A DNA stretch of 64,000 nt from Hippasteria phrygiana (taxonomy: Eukaryota > Echinodermata > Asteroidea > Valvatida > Goniasteridae). A program made the position numbers and the translations under genes. A model generated the notes under the pieces. The model did no database searches, was not told where the DNA came from, and saw nothing but the letters and a program-made list of their open reading frames with translations. The stretch spans positions 2,480,001-2,544,000 of the forward strand of contig JAZGUH010000197.1 of the NCBI GenBank assembly GCA_037893225.1, read 5' to 3'. Shown piece after piece: positions 23,395 through 36,797 of the stretch; positions within the stretch are counted from its first letter, which is position 1, and each line of letters starts with the position of its first letter.

Positions 23395-26300
23395 TAAAGC
23401 AAGTCCATACCCCAGGGAATTAGACAGGCAATAAATAGACGGTAATATGCACACAGATGGTTGCCGGGAAGAAAATGAACATTGCGAGGTTTGAATTTTC
23501 TCCACAAGTTTTAACTCTAGGAAGCCGCCGATGATTGCAACATGTAGCGCTAGATCTAAGATATCCATACATGTCAAAATTACTGCATTTGGTTGATATT
23601 TCATGCAATTATGAATGAGTAAAGCAAGTCCATACCCCAGGGAATTAGACAGGCATGGAGCAATAAATAGACGGTAATATGCACACAGATGGTTGCCGGA
23701 AAGAAAATAAACACTACGAGTTTTGAATTTTCTCCACAAGTTTTAACTCTAGGAAGCCGCCGATGATTGCAACATGTAGCGCTAGATCTAAGCTATCCAT
23801 ACATGTCAAAATTACTGCATTTGCTTGATATTTCATGCAATTATGAATGAGTAAAGCAAGTCCATACCCCAGGGAATTAGACAGGCATGGAGCAATAAAT
23901 AGACGGTAATATGCACACAGATGGTGGTTGGGAAGAAAATAAACATTACGAGTTTTGAATTTTCTCCACAAGTTTTAACTCTAGGAAGCAGCCGATGATT
24001 GCAACATGTAGCGCTAGATCTAAGCTATCCATACATGTCAACATTTGTGCATTTGGTTGATATTTCATGCAATTATGAATGAGTAAAGCAAGTCCATACC
24101 CCAGGGAATTAGACAGGCATGGAGCAATAAATAGACGGTAATATGCACACAGATGTTGGCAGGGAAGAAAATGAACATTGCGAGGTTTGAATTTTCTCCA
24201 CAAGTTTTAACTCTAGGAAGCCGCCGATGATTGCAACATGTAGCGCTAGATCTAAGCTATCCATACATGTCAAAATTACTGCATTTGGTTGATATTCCAT
24301 GCAATTATCAGTTAGTAAAGGAAGTCCATACCCCAGGGAATTAGACAGGCATGGAGCAATAAATAGCGGTAATATGCAAACAGATGATGGCCGGGAAGAA
24401 AATAAACATTATGATTTTTGAATTTTCTCCACAAGTTTTAACTCTAGGAAGCCGCCGATGATTGCAACATGTAGCGCTAGATCTAAGCTATCCATACATG
24501 TCAAAATTACTGCATTTGGTTGATATTTCATGCAATTATGAATGAGTAAAGCAAGTCCATACCCCAGGGAATTAGACAGGCATGGAGCAATAAATAGACG
24601 GTAATATGCACACAGATGGTTGCCGGGAAGAAAATAAACATTGCGAGGTTTGAATTTTCTCCACAAGTTTTAACTCTAGGAAGCAGCCGATGATTGCAAC
24701 ATGTAGCGCTAGATCTAAGCTATCCATACATGTCAAAATGTGTGCATTTGGTTGATATTTCATGCAATTATGAATGAGTAAAGCAAGTCCATACCTCAGG
24801 GAATTAGACAGGCATGGAGCAATAAATAGACGGTAATATGCACACAGATGGTTGCCGGGAAGAAAATGAACATTGCGAGGTTTGAATTTTCTCCACAAGT
24901 TTTAACTCTAGGAAGCCGCCGATGATTGCAACATGTAGCGCTAGATCTAAGATATCCATACATGTCAAAATTACTGCATTTGGTTGATATTTCATGCAAT
25001 TATGAATGAGTAAAGCAAGTCCATACCCCAGGGAATTAGACAGGCATGGAGCAATAAATAGACGGTAATATGCACACAGATGGTTGCCAGAAAGAAAATA
25101 AACATTACGAGTTTTGAATTTTCTCCACAAGTTTTAACTCTAGGAAGCCGCCGATGATTGCAACATGTAGCGCTAGATCTAAGCTATCCATACATGTCAA
25201 AATTACTGCATTTGCTTGATATTTCATGCAATTATGAATGAGTAAAGCAAGTCCATACCCCAGGGAATTAGACAGGCATGGAGCAATAAATAGACGGTAA
25301 TATGCACACAGATGGTGGTTGGGAAGAAAATAAACATTACGAGTTTTGAATTTTCTCCACAAGTTTTAACTCTAGGAAGCAGCCGATGATTGCAACATGT
25401 AGCGCTAGATCTAAGCTATCCATACATGTCAAAATTTGTGCATTTGGTTGATATTTCATGCAATTATGAATGAGTAAAGCAAGTCCATACCCCAGGGAAT
25501 TAGACAGGCATGGAGCAATAAATAGACGGTAATATGCACACAGATGTTGGCAGGGAAGAAAATGAACATTGCGAGGTTTGAATTTTCTCCACAAGTTTTA
25601 ACTCTAGGAAGCCGCCGATGATTGCAACATGTAGCGCTAGATCTAAGCTATCCATACATGTCAAAATTACTGCATTTGGTTGATATTTCATGCAATTATG
25701 AATGAGTAAAGCAAGTCCATACCCCAGGGAATTAGACAGGCATGGAGCAATAAATAGACGGTAATATTCACACAGATGTTGGCCGGGAAGAAAATGAACA
25801 TTGCGAGGTTTGAATTTTCTCCACAAGTTTTAACTCTAGGAAGCCGCCGATGATTGCAACATGTAGCGCTAGATCTAAGCTATAAATACATGTCAAAATT
25901 TGTGCATTTGGTTGATATTTCATGCAATTATGAATGAGTAAAGCAAGTCCATACCCAGGGAATTAGACAGGCATGGAGCAATAAATAGACGGTAATATGC
26001 ACACAGATGTTGGCAGGGAAGAAAATGAACATTGCGAGTTTTGAATTTTCTCCACAAGTTTTAACTCTAGGAAGCAGCCGATGATTGCAACATGTAGCGC
26101 TAGATCTAAGCTATCCATACATGTCAAAATTTGTGCATTTGGTTGATATTTCATGCAATTATGAATGAGTAAAGCAAGTCCATACCCCAGGGAATTAGAC
26201 AGGCATGGAGCAATAAATAGACGGTAATATACACACAGATGTTGGCAGGGAAGAAAATGAACATTGCGAGGTTTGAATTTTCTCCACAAGTTTTAACTCT

Positions 26301-26632
26301 AGGAAGCCGCCGATGATTGCAACATGTAGCGCTAGATCTAAGATATCCATACATGTCAAAATTACTGCATTTGGTTGATATTCCATGCAATTATCAGTTA
26401 GTAAAGGAAGTCCATACCCCAGGGAATTAGACAGGCATGGAGCAATAAATAGCGGTAATATGCAAACAGATGATGGCCGGGAAGAAAATAAACATTATGA
26501 TTTTTGAATTTTCTCCACAAGTTTTAACTCTAGGAAGCCGCCGATGATTGCAACATGTAGCGCTAGATCTAAGCTATCCATACATGTCAAAATTACTGCA
26601 TTTGGTTGATATTTCATGCAATTATGAATGAG
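23395..26632 (+). repeat. 14-mer higher-order repeat, copy 2 of a tandem pair
   Basis: All markers of copy 1 recur at a constant offset of 3,238 bp: the 7-bp deletion near 23,430, tcaacatttg, aatgtgtgc, atattcac and ctataaatac. One clear difference is acactacgag near 23,711, where copy 1 has acattacgag. Fourteen monomers in step with few differences indicate a recent tandem duplication of the whole 3.2-kb block. Confidence 0.9.
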
Positions 26633-29600
26633 TAAAGCAAGTCCATACCCCAGGGAATTAGACAGGCATGGAGCAATAAATAGACGGTAATATGCACACA
26701 GATGGTTGCCGGGAAGAAAATGAACATTGCGAGGTTTGAATTTTCTCCACAAGTTTTAACTCTAGGAAGCCGCCGATGATTGCAACATGTAGCGCTAGAT
26801 CTAAGATATCCATACATGTCAAAATTACTGCATTTGGTTGATATTTCATGCAATTATGAATGAGTAAAGCAAGTCCATACCCCAGGGAATTAGACAGGCA
26901 TGGAGCAATAAATAGACGGTAATATGCACACAGATGTTGGCCGGGAAGAAAATGAACATTGCGAGGTTTGAATTTTCTCCACAAGTTTTAACTCTAGGAA
27001 GCCGCCGATGATTGCAACATGTAGCGCTAGATCTAAGCTATCCATACATGTCAAAATTTGTGCATTTGGTTGATATTTCATGCAATTATGAATGAGTAAA
27101 GCAAGTCCATACCCCAGGGAATTAGACAGGCATGGAGCAATAAATAGACGGTAATATGCACACAGATGTTGGCAGGGAAGAAAATGAACATTGCGAGGTT
27201 TGAATTTTCTCCACAAGTTTTAACTCTAGGAAGCCGCCGATGATTGCAACATGTAGCGCTAGATCTAAGATATCCATACATGTCAAAATTACTGCATTTG
27301 GTTGATATTTCATGCAATTATGAATGAGTAAAGCAAGTCCATACCCCAGGGAATTAGACAGGCATGGAGCAATAAATAGACGGTAATATGCACACAGATG
27401 GTTGCCGGGAAGAAAATGAACATTGCGAGGTTTGAATTTTCTCCACAAGTTTTAACTCTAGGAAGCCGCCGATGATTGCAACATGTAGCGCTAGATCTAA
27501 GATATCCATACATGTCAAAATTACTGCATTTGGTTGATATTCCATGCAATTATCAGTTAGTAAAGGAAGTCCATACCCCAGGGAATTAGACAGGCATGGA
27601 GCAATAAATAGCGGTAATATGCACACAGATGATGGCCGGGAAGAAAATAAACATTACGATTTTTGAATTTTCTCCACAAGTTTTAACTCTAGGAAGCCGC
27701 CGATGATTGCAACATGTAGCGCTAGATCTAAGCTATCCATACATGTCAAAATTACTGCATTTGGTTGATATTTCATGCAATTATGAATGAGTAAAGCAAG
27801 TCCATACCCCAGGGAATTAGACAGGCATGGAGCAATAAATAGACGGTAATATGCACACAGATGGTTGCCGGAAGGAAAATAAACATTACGAGTTTTGAAT
27901 TTTCTCCACAAGTTTTAACTCTAGGAAGCCGCCGATGATTGCAACATGTAGCGCTAGATCTAAGCTATCCATACATGTCAAAATTACTGCATTTGGTTGA
28001 TATTTCATGCAATTATGAATGAGTAAAGCAAGTCCATACCCCAGGGAATTAGACAGGCATGGAGCAATAAATAGACGGTAATATGCACACAGATGGTTGC
28101 CGGGAAGAAAATGAACATTGCGAGGTTTGAATTTTCTCCACAAGTTTTAACTCTAGGAAGCCGCCGATGATTGCAACATGTAGCGCTAGATCTAAGATAT
28201 CCATACATGTCAAAATTACTGCATTTGGTTGATATTTCATGCAATTATGAATGAGTAAAGCAAGTCCATACCCCAGGGAATTAGACAGGCATGGAGCAAT
28301 AAATAGGCGGTAATATGCACACAGATGGTTGCCGGAAAGAAAATAAACATTACGAGTTTTGAATTTTCTCAACAAGTTTTAACTCTAGGAAGCCGCCGAT
28401 GATTGCAACATGTAGCGCTAGATCTAAGCTATCCATACATGTCAAAAATACTGCATTTGGTTGATATTTCATGCAATTATGATTGAGTAAAGCAAGTCCA
28501 TACCCCAGGGAATTAGACAGGCATGGAGCAATAAATAGACGGTAATATGCACACAGATGTTGGCCGGGAAGAAAATGAACATTGCGAGGTTTGAATTTTC
28601 TCCACAAGTTTTAACTCTAGGAAGCCGCCGATGATTGCAACATGTAGCGCTAGATCTAAGCTATAAATACATGTCAAAATTTGTGCATTTGGTTGATATT
28701 TCATGCAATTATGAATGAGTAAAGCAAGTCCATACCCCAGGGAATTAGACAGGCATGGAGCAATAAATAGACGGTAATATGCACACAGATGTTGGCAGGG
28801 AAGAAAATGAACATTGCGAGTTTTGAATTTTCTCCACAAGTTTTAACTCTAGGAAGCAGCCGATGATTGCAACATGTAGCGCTAGATCTAAGCTATCCAT
28901 ACATGTCAAAATTTGTGCATTTGGTTGATATTTCATGCAATTATGAATGAGTAAAGCAAGTCCATACCCCAGGGAATTAGACAGGCATGGAGCAATAAAT
29001 AGACGGTAATATGCACACAGATGTTGGCAGGGAAGAAAATGAACATTGCGAGGTTTGAATTTTCTCCACAAGTTTTAACTCTAGGAAGCCGCCGATGATT
29101 GCAACATGTAGCGCTAGATCTAAGATATCTATACATGTCAAAATTATTGCATTTGGTTGATATTCCATGCAATTATCAGTTAGTAAAGGAAGTCCATACC
29201 CCAGGGAATTAGACAGGCATGGAGCAATAAATAGCGGTAATATGCAAACAGATGATGGCCGGGAAGAAAATAAACATTATGATTTTTGAATTTTCTCCAC
29301 AAGTTTTAACTCTAGGAAGCCGCCGATGATTGCAACATGTAGCGCTAGATCTAAGCTATCCATACATGTCAAAATTACTGCATTTGGTTGATATTTCATG
29401 CAATTATGAATGAGTAAAGCAAGTCCATACCCCAGGGAATTAGACAGGCATGGAGCAATAAATAGACGGTAATATGCACACAGATGGTTGCCGGGAAGAA
29501 AATGAACATTGCGAGGTTTGAATTTTCTCCACAAGTTTTAACTCTAGGAAGCCGCCGATGATTGCAACATGTAGCGCTAGATCTAAGCTATCCATACATG

Positions 29601-31253
29601 TCAAAATTACTGCATTTGCTTGATATTTCATGCAATTATGAATGAGTAAAGCAAGTCCATACCCCAGGGAATTAGACAGGCATGGAGCAATAAATAGACG
29701 GTAATATGCACACAGATGGTGGTTGGGAAGAAAATAAACATTACGAGTTTTGAATTTTCTCCACAAGTTTTAACTCTAGGAAGCAGCCGATGATTGCAAC
29801 ATGTAGCGCTAGATCTAAGCTATCCATACATGTCAAAATTTGTGCATTTGGTTGATATTTCATGCAATTATGAATGAGTAAAGCAAGTCCATACCCCAGG
29901 GAATTAGACAGGCATGGAGCAATAAATAGACGGTAATATGCACACAGATGGTTGCCGGAAAGAAAATAAACATTACGAGTTTTGAATTTTCTCCACAAGT
30001 TTTAACTCTAGGAAGCCGCCGATGATTGCAACATGTAGCGCTAGATCTAAGCTATCCATACATGTCAAAATTACTGCATTTGCTTGATATTTCATGCAAT
30101 TATGAATGAGTAAAGCAAGTCCATACCCCAGGGAATTAGACAGGCATGGAGCAATAAATAGACGGTAATATGCACACAGATGGTGGTTGGGAAGAAAATA
30201 AACATTACGAGTTTTGAATTTTCTCCACAAGTTTTAACTCTAGGAAGCAGCCGATGATTGCAACATGTAGCGCTAGATCTAAGCTATCCATACATGTCAA
30301 AATTTTTGCATTTGGTTGATATTTCATGCAATTATGAATGAGTAAAGCAAGTCCATACCCCAGGGAATTAGACAGGCAATAAATAGACGGTAATATGCAC
30401 ACAGATGGTTGCCGGGAAGAAAATGAACATTGCGAGGTTTGAATTTTCTCCACAAGTTTTAACTCTAGGAAGCCGCCGATGATTGCAACATGTAGCGCTA
30501 GATCTAAGATATCCATACATGTCAAAATTACTGCATTTGGTTGATATTTCATGCAATTATGAATGAGTAAAGCAAGTCCATACCCCAGGGAATTAGACAG
30601 GCATGGAGCAATAAATAGACGGTAATATGCACACAGATGTTGGCCGGGAAGAAAATGAACATTGCGAGGTTTGAATTTTCTCCACAAGTTTTAACTCTAG
30701 GAAGCCGCCGATGATTGCAACATGTAGCGCTAGATCTAAGCTATCAATACATGTCAAAATTTGTGCATTTGGTTGATATTTCATGCAATTATGAATGAGT
30801 AAAGCAAGTCCATACCCCAGGGAATTAGACAGGCATGGAGCAATAAATAGACGGTAATATGCACACAGATGGTTGCCGGGAAGAAAATGAACATTGCGAG
30901 GTTTGAATTTTCTCCACAAGTTTTAACTCTAGGAAGCCGCCGATGATTGCAACATGTAGCGCTAGATCTAAGATATCCATACATGTCAAAATTACTGCAT
31001 TTGGTTGATATTTCATGCAATTATGAATGAGTAAAGCAAGTCCATACCCCAGGGAATTAGACAGGCATGGAGCAATAAATATGCACACAGATGGTTGCCG
31101 GAAAGAAAATAAACATTACGAGTTTTGAATTTTCTCCACAAGTTTTAACTCTAGGAAGCCGCCGATGATTGCAACATGTAGCGCTAGATCTAAGCTATCC
31201 ATACATGTCAAAATTACTGCATTTGCTTGATATTTCATGCAATTATGAATGAG
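26633..31253 (+). repeat. Twenty-monomer mosaic, transition between the two halves of the array
   Basis: The order is Y, T, X, Y, U, Z, Y, Z, T, X, X, V, Y, W, Z, W, d7Y, T, Y, d10Z. Its left part continues the copy of 13,211-14,832. The Z at 28,256 has two private marks, aataggcgg and tctcaacaag; the second recurs in a class of 10-bp-deleted monomers further right. The X at 28,952 has atctatac and attattgc. The last ctataaatac marker of the window is at about 28,661, and the 10-bp deletion becomes common from 31,032 onward. Confidence 0.8.
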
Positions 31254-34025
31254 TAAAGCAAGTCCATACCCCAGGGAATTAGACAGGCATGGAGCAATAA
31301 ATAGACGGTAATATGCACACAGATGGTGGTTGGGAAGAAAATAAACATTACGAGTTTTGAATTTTCTCCACAAGTTTGAACTCTAGGAAGCAGCCGATGA
31401 TTGCAACATGTAGCGCTAGATCTAAGCTATCCATACATGTCAACATTTGTGCATTTGGTTGATATTTCATGCAATTATGAATGAGTAAAGCAAGTCCATA
31501 CCCCAGGGAATTAGACAGGCATGGAGCAATAAATAGACGGTAATATGCACACAGATGTTGGCAGGGAGGAAAATGAACATTGCGAGGTTTGAATTTTCTC
31601 CACAAGTTTTAACTCTAGGAAGCCGCCGATGATTGCAACATGTAGCGCTAGATCTAAGCTATCCATACATGTCAAAATTACTGCATTTGGTTGATATTCC
31701 ATGCAATTATCAGTTAGTAAAGGAAGTCCATACCCCAGGGAATTAGACAGGCATGGAGCAATAAATAGCGGTAATATGCAAACAGATGATGGCAGGGAAG
31801 AAAATAAACATTATGATTTTTGAATTTTCTCCACAAGTTTTAACTCTAGGAAGCCGCCGATGATTGCAACATGTAGCGCTAGATCTAAGCTATCCATACA
31901 TGTCAAAATTACTGCATTTGGTTGATATTTCATGCAATTATGAATGAGTAAAGCAAGTCCATACCCCAGGGAATTAGACAGGCATGGAGCAATAAATAGA
32001 CGGTAATATGCACACAGATGGTTGCCAGGAAGAAAATAAACATTGCGAGGTTTGAATTTTCTCCACAAGTTTTAACTCTAGGAAGCAGCCGATGATTGCA
32101 ACATGTAGCGCTAGATCTAAGCTATCCATACATGTCAAAATTTGTGCATTTGGTTGATATTTCATGCAATTATGAATGAGTAAAGCAAGTCCATACCCCA
32201 GGGAATTAGACAGGCATGGAGCAATAAATAGACTGTAATATGCACACAGATGTTGGCCGGGAAGAAAATGAACATTGCGAGGTTTGAATTTTCTCCACAA
32301 GTTTTAACTCTAGGAAGCCGCCGATGATTGCAACATGTAGCGCTAGATCTAAGCTATCAATACATGTCAAAATTTGTGCATTTGGTTGATATTTCATGCA
32401 ATTATGAATGAGTAAAGCAAGTCCATACCCCAGGGAATTAGACAGGCATGGAGCAATAAATAGACGGTAATATGCACACAGATGGTTGCCGGGAAGAAAA
32501 TGAACATTGCGAGGTTTGAATTTTCTCCACAAGTTTTAACTCTAGGAAGCCGCCGATGATTGCAACATGTAGCGCTAGATCTAAGATATCCATACATGTC
32601 AAAATTACTGCATTTGGTTGATATTTCATGCAATTATGAATGAGTAAAGCAAGTCCATACCCCAGGGAATTAGACAGGCATGGAGCAATAAATATGCACA
32701 CAGATGGTTGCCGGAAAGAAAATAAACATTACGAGTTTTGAATTTTCTCAACAAGTTTTAACTCAAGGAAGCCGCCGATGATTGCAACATGTAGCGCTAG
32801 ATCTAAGCTATCCATACATGTCAAAATTACTGCATTTGGTTGATATTTCATGCAATTATGAATGAGTAAAGCAAGTCCATACCCCAGGGAATTAGACAGG
32901 CATGGAGCAATAAATAGACGGTAATATGCACACAGATGGTTGCCGGGAAGAAAATGAACATTGCGAGGTTTGAATTTTCTCCACAAGTTTTAACTCTAGG
33001 AAGCCGCCGATGATTGCAACATGTAGCGCTAGATCTAAGATATCCATACATGTCAAAATTACTGCATTTGGTTGATATTCTATGCAATTATCAGTTAGTA
33101 AAGGAAGTCCATACCCCAGGGAATTAGACAGGCATGGAGCAATAAATAGCGGTAATATGCACACAGATGATGGCCGGGAAGAAAATAAACATTACGATTT
33201 TTGAATTTTCTCCACAAGTTTTAACTCTAGGAAGCCGCCGATGATTGCAATATGTAGCGCTAGATCTAAGCTATCCATACATGTCAAAATTACTGCATTT
33301 GGTTGATATTTCATGCAATTATGAATGAGTAAAGCAAGTCCATACCCCAGGGAATTAGACAGGCATGGAGCAATAAATAGACGGTAATATGCACACAGAT
33401 GGTTGCCGGAAAGAAAATAAACATTACGAGTTTTGAATTTTCTCCACAAGTTTTAACTCTAGGAAGCCGCCGATGATTGCAACATGTAGCGCTAGATCTA
33501 AGCTATCCATACATGTCAAAATTACAGCATTTGCTTGATATTTCATGCAATTATGAATGAGTAAAGCAAGTCCATACCCCTGGGAATTAGACAGGCATGG
33601 AGCAATAAATAGACGGTAATATGCACACAGATGGTGGTTGGGAAGAAAATAAACATTACGAGTTTTGAATTTTCTCCACAAGTTTTAACTCTAGGAAGCA
33701 GCCGATGATTGCAACATGTAGCGCTAGATCTAAGCTATCCATACATGTCAAAATTTGTGCATTTGGTTGATATTTCATGCAATTATGAATGAGTAAAGCA
33801 AGTCCATACCCCAGGGAATTAGACAGGCATGGAGCAATAAATAGACGGTAATATGCACACAGATGGTTGCCGGAAAGAAAATAAACATTACGAGTTTTGA
33901 ATTTTCTCCACAAGTTTTAACTCTAGGAAGCCGCCGATGATTGCAACATGTAGCGCTAGATCTAAGCTATCCATACATGTCAAAATTACTGCATTTGCTT
34001 GATATTTCATGCAATTATGAATGAG
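31254..34025 (+). repeat. 12-mer higher-order repeat, copy 1 of a tandem pair
   Basis: The order is W, X (gggagg), V, Y2, T (gactgtaat), Y, d10Z (tctcaacaag, actcaagg), Y (tattctatg tail), U (aatatgtag), Z, W (ccctggg), Z. The length of 2,772 equals 12 x 232 minus 10 minus 2. The first seven monomers are the 7-mer core that recurs through the right half of the window. The first monomer has a private caagtttgaactct near 31,374, absent from copy 2. Confidence 0.9.
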
Positions 34026-36797
34026 TAAAGCAAGTCCATACCCCAGGGAATTAGACAGGCATGGAGCAATAAATAGACGGTAATATGCACACAGATGGTG
34101 GTTGGGAAGAAAATAAACATTACGAGTTTTGAATTTTCTCCACAAGTTTTAACTCTAGGAAGCAGCCGATGATTGCAACATGTAGCGCTAGATCTAAGCT
34201 ATCCATACATGTCAACATTTGTGCATTTGGTTGATATTTCATGCAATTATGAATGAGTAAAGCAAGTCCATACCCCAGGGAATTAGACAGGCATGGAGCA
34301 ATAAATAGACGGTAATATGCACACAGATGTTGGCAGGGAGGAAAATGAACATTGCGAGGTTTGAATTTTCTCCACAAGTTTTAACTCTAGGAAGCCGCCG
34401 ATGATTGCAACATGTAGCGCTAGATCTAAGCTATCCATACATGTCAAAATTACTGCATTTGGTTGATATTCCATGCAATTATCAGTTAGTAAAGGAAGTC
34501 CATACCCCAGGGAATTAGACAGGCATGGAGCAATAAATAGCGGTAATATGCAAACAGATGATGGCAGGGAAGAAAATAAACATTATGATTTTTGAATTTT
34601 CTCCACAAGTTTTAACTCTAGGAAGCCGCCGATGATTGCAACATGTAGCGCTAGATCTAAGCTATCCATACATGTCAAAATTACTGCATTTGGTTGATAT
34701 TTCATGCAATTATGAATGAGTAAAGCAAGTCCATACCCCAGGGAATTAGACAGGCATGGAGCAATAAATAGACGGTAATATGCACACAGATGGTTGCCAG
34801 GAAGAAAATAAACATTGCGAGGTTTGAATTTTCTCCACAAGTTTTAACTCTAGGAAGCAGCCGATGATTGCAACATGTAGCGCTAGATCTAAGCTATCCA
34901 TACATGTCAAAATTTGTGCATTTGGTTGATATTTCATGCAATTATGAATGAGTAAAGCAAGTCCATACCCCAGGGAATTAGACAGGCATGGAGCAATAAA
35001 TAGACTGTAATATGCACACAGATGTTGGCCGGGAAGAAAATGAACATTGCGAGGTTTGAATTTTCTCCACAAGTTTTAACTCTAGGAAGCCGCCGATGAT
35101 TGCAACATGTAGCGCTAGATCTAAGCTATCAATACATGTCAAAATTTGTGCATTTGGTTGATATTTCATGCAATTATGAATGAGTAAAGCAAGTCCATAC
35201 CCCAGGGAATTAGACAGGCATGGAGCAATAAATAGACGGTAATATGCACACAGATGGTTGCCGGGAAGAAAATGAACATTGCGAGGTTTGAATTTTCTCC
35301 ACAAGTTTTAACTCTAGGAAGCCGCCGATGATTGCAACATGTAGCGCTAGATCTAAGATATCCATACATGTCAAAATTACTGCATTTGGTTGATATTTCA
35401 TGCAATTATGAATGAGTAAAGCAAGTCCATACCCCAGGGAATTAGACAGGCATGGAGCAATAAATATGCACACAGATGGTTGCCGGAAAGAAAATAAACA
35501 TTACGAGTTTTGAATTTTCTCAACAAGTTTTAACTCAAGGAAGCCGCCGATGATTGCAACATGTAGCGCTAGATCTAAGCTATCCATACATGTCAAAATT
35601 ACTGCATTTGGTTGATATTTCATGCAATTATGAATGAGTAAAGCAAGTCCATACCCCAGGGAATTAGACAGGCATGGAGCAATAAATAGACGGTAATATG
35701 CACACAGATGGTTGCCGGGAAGAAAATGAACATTGCGAGGTTTGAATTTTCTCCACAAGTTTTAACTCTAGGAAGCCGCCGATGATTGCAACATGTAGCG
35801 CTAGATCTAAGATATCCATACATGTCAAAATTACTGCATTTGGTTGATATTCTATGCAATTATCAGTTAGTAAAGGAAGTCCATACCCCAGGGAATTAGA
35901 CAGGCATGGAGCAATAAATAGCGGTAATATGCACACAGATGATGGCCGGGAAGAAAATAAACATTACGATTTTTGAATTTTCTCCACAAGTTTTAACTCT
36001 AGGAAGCCGCCGATGATTGCAATATGTAGCGCTAGATCTAAGCTATCCATACATGTCAAAATTACTGCATTTGGTTGATATTTCATGCAATTATGAATGA
36101 GTAAAGCAAGTCCATACCCCAGGGAATTAGACAGGCATGGAGCAATAAATAGACGGTAATATGCACACAGATGGTTGCCGGAAAGAAAATAAACATTACG
36201 AGTTTTGAATTTTCTCCACAAGTTTTAACTCTAGGAAGCCGCCGATGATTGCAACATGTAGCGCTAGATCTAAGCTATCCATACATGTCAAAATTACAGC
36301 ATTTGCTTGATATTTCATGCAATTATGAATGAGTAAAGCAAGTCCATACCCCTGGGAATTAGACAGGCATGGAGCAATAAATAGACGGTAATATGCACAC
36401 AGATGGTGGTTGGGAAGAAAATAAACATTACGAGTTTTGAATTTTCTCCACAAGTTTTAACTCTAGGAAGCAGCCGATGATTGCAACATGTAGCGCTAGA
36501 TCTAAGCTATCCATACATGTCAAAATTTGTGCATTTGGTTGATATTTCATGCAATTATGAATGAGTAAAGCAAGTCCATACCCCAGGGAATTAGACAGGC
36601 ATGGAGCAATAAATAGACGGTAATATGCACACAGATGGTTGCCGGAAAGAAAATAAACATTACGAGTTTTGAATTTTCTCCACAAGTTTTAACTCTAGGA
36701 AGCCGCCGATGATTGCAACATGTAGCGCTAGATCTAAGCTATCCATACATGTCAAAATTACTGCATTTGGTTGATATTCCATGCAATTATCAGTCAG
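34026..36797 (+). repeat. 12-mer higher-order repeat, copy 2 of a tandem pair
   Basis: This repeats the unit at 31,254 with a 2,772-bp offset through eleven monomers and most of the twelfth. The last Z monomer diverges in its right part. It has the alternative tail, with a private cagtcag at about 36,791, where copy 1 has gaatgag. The next unit is therefore a W monomer with the taaagg head. Confidence 0.9.
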
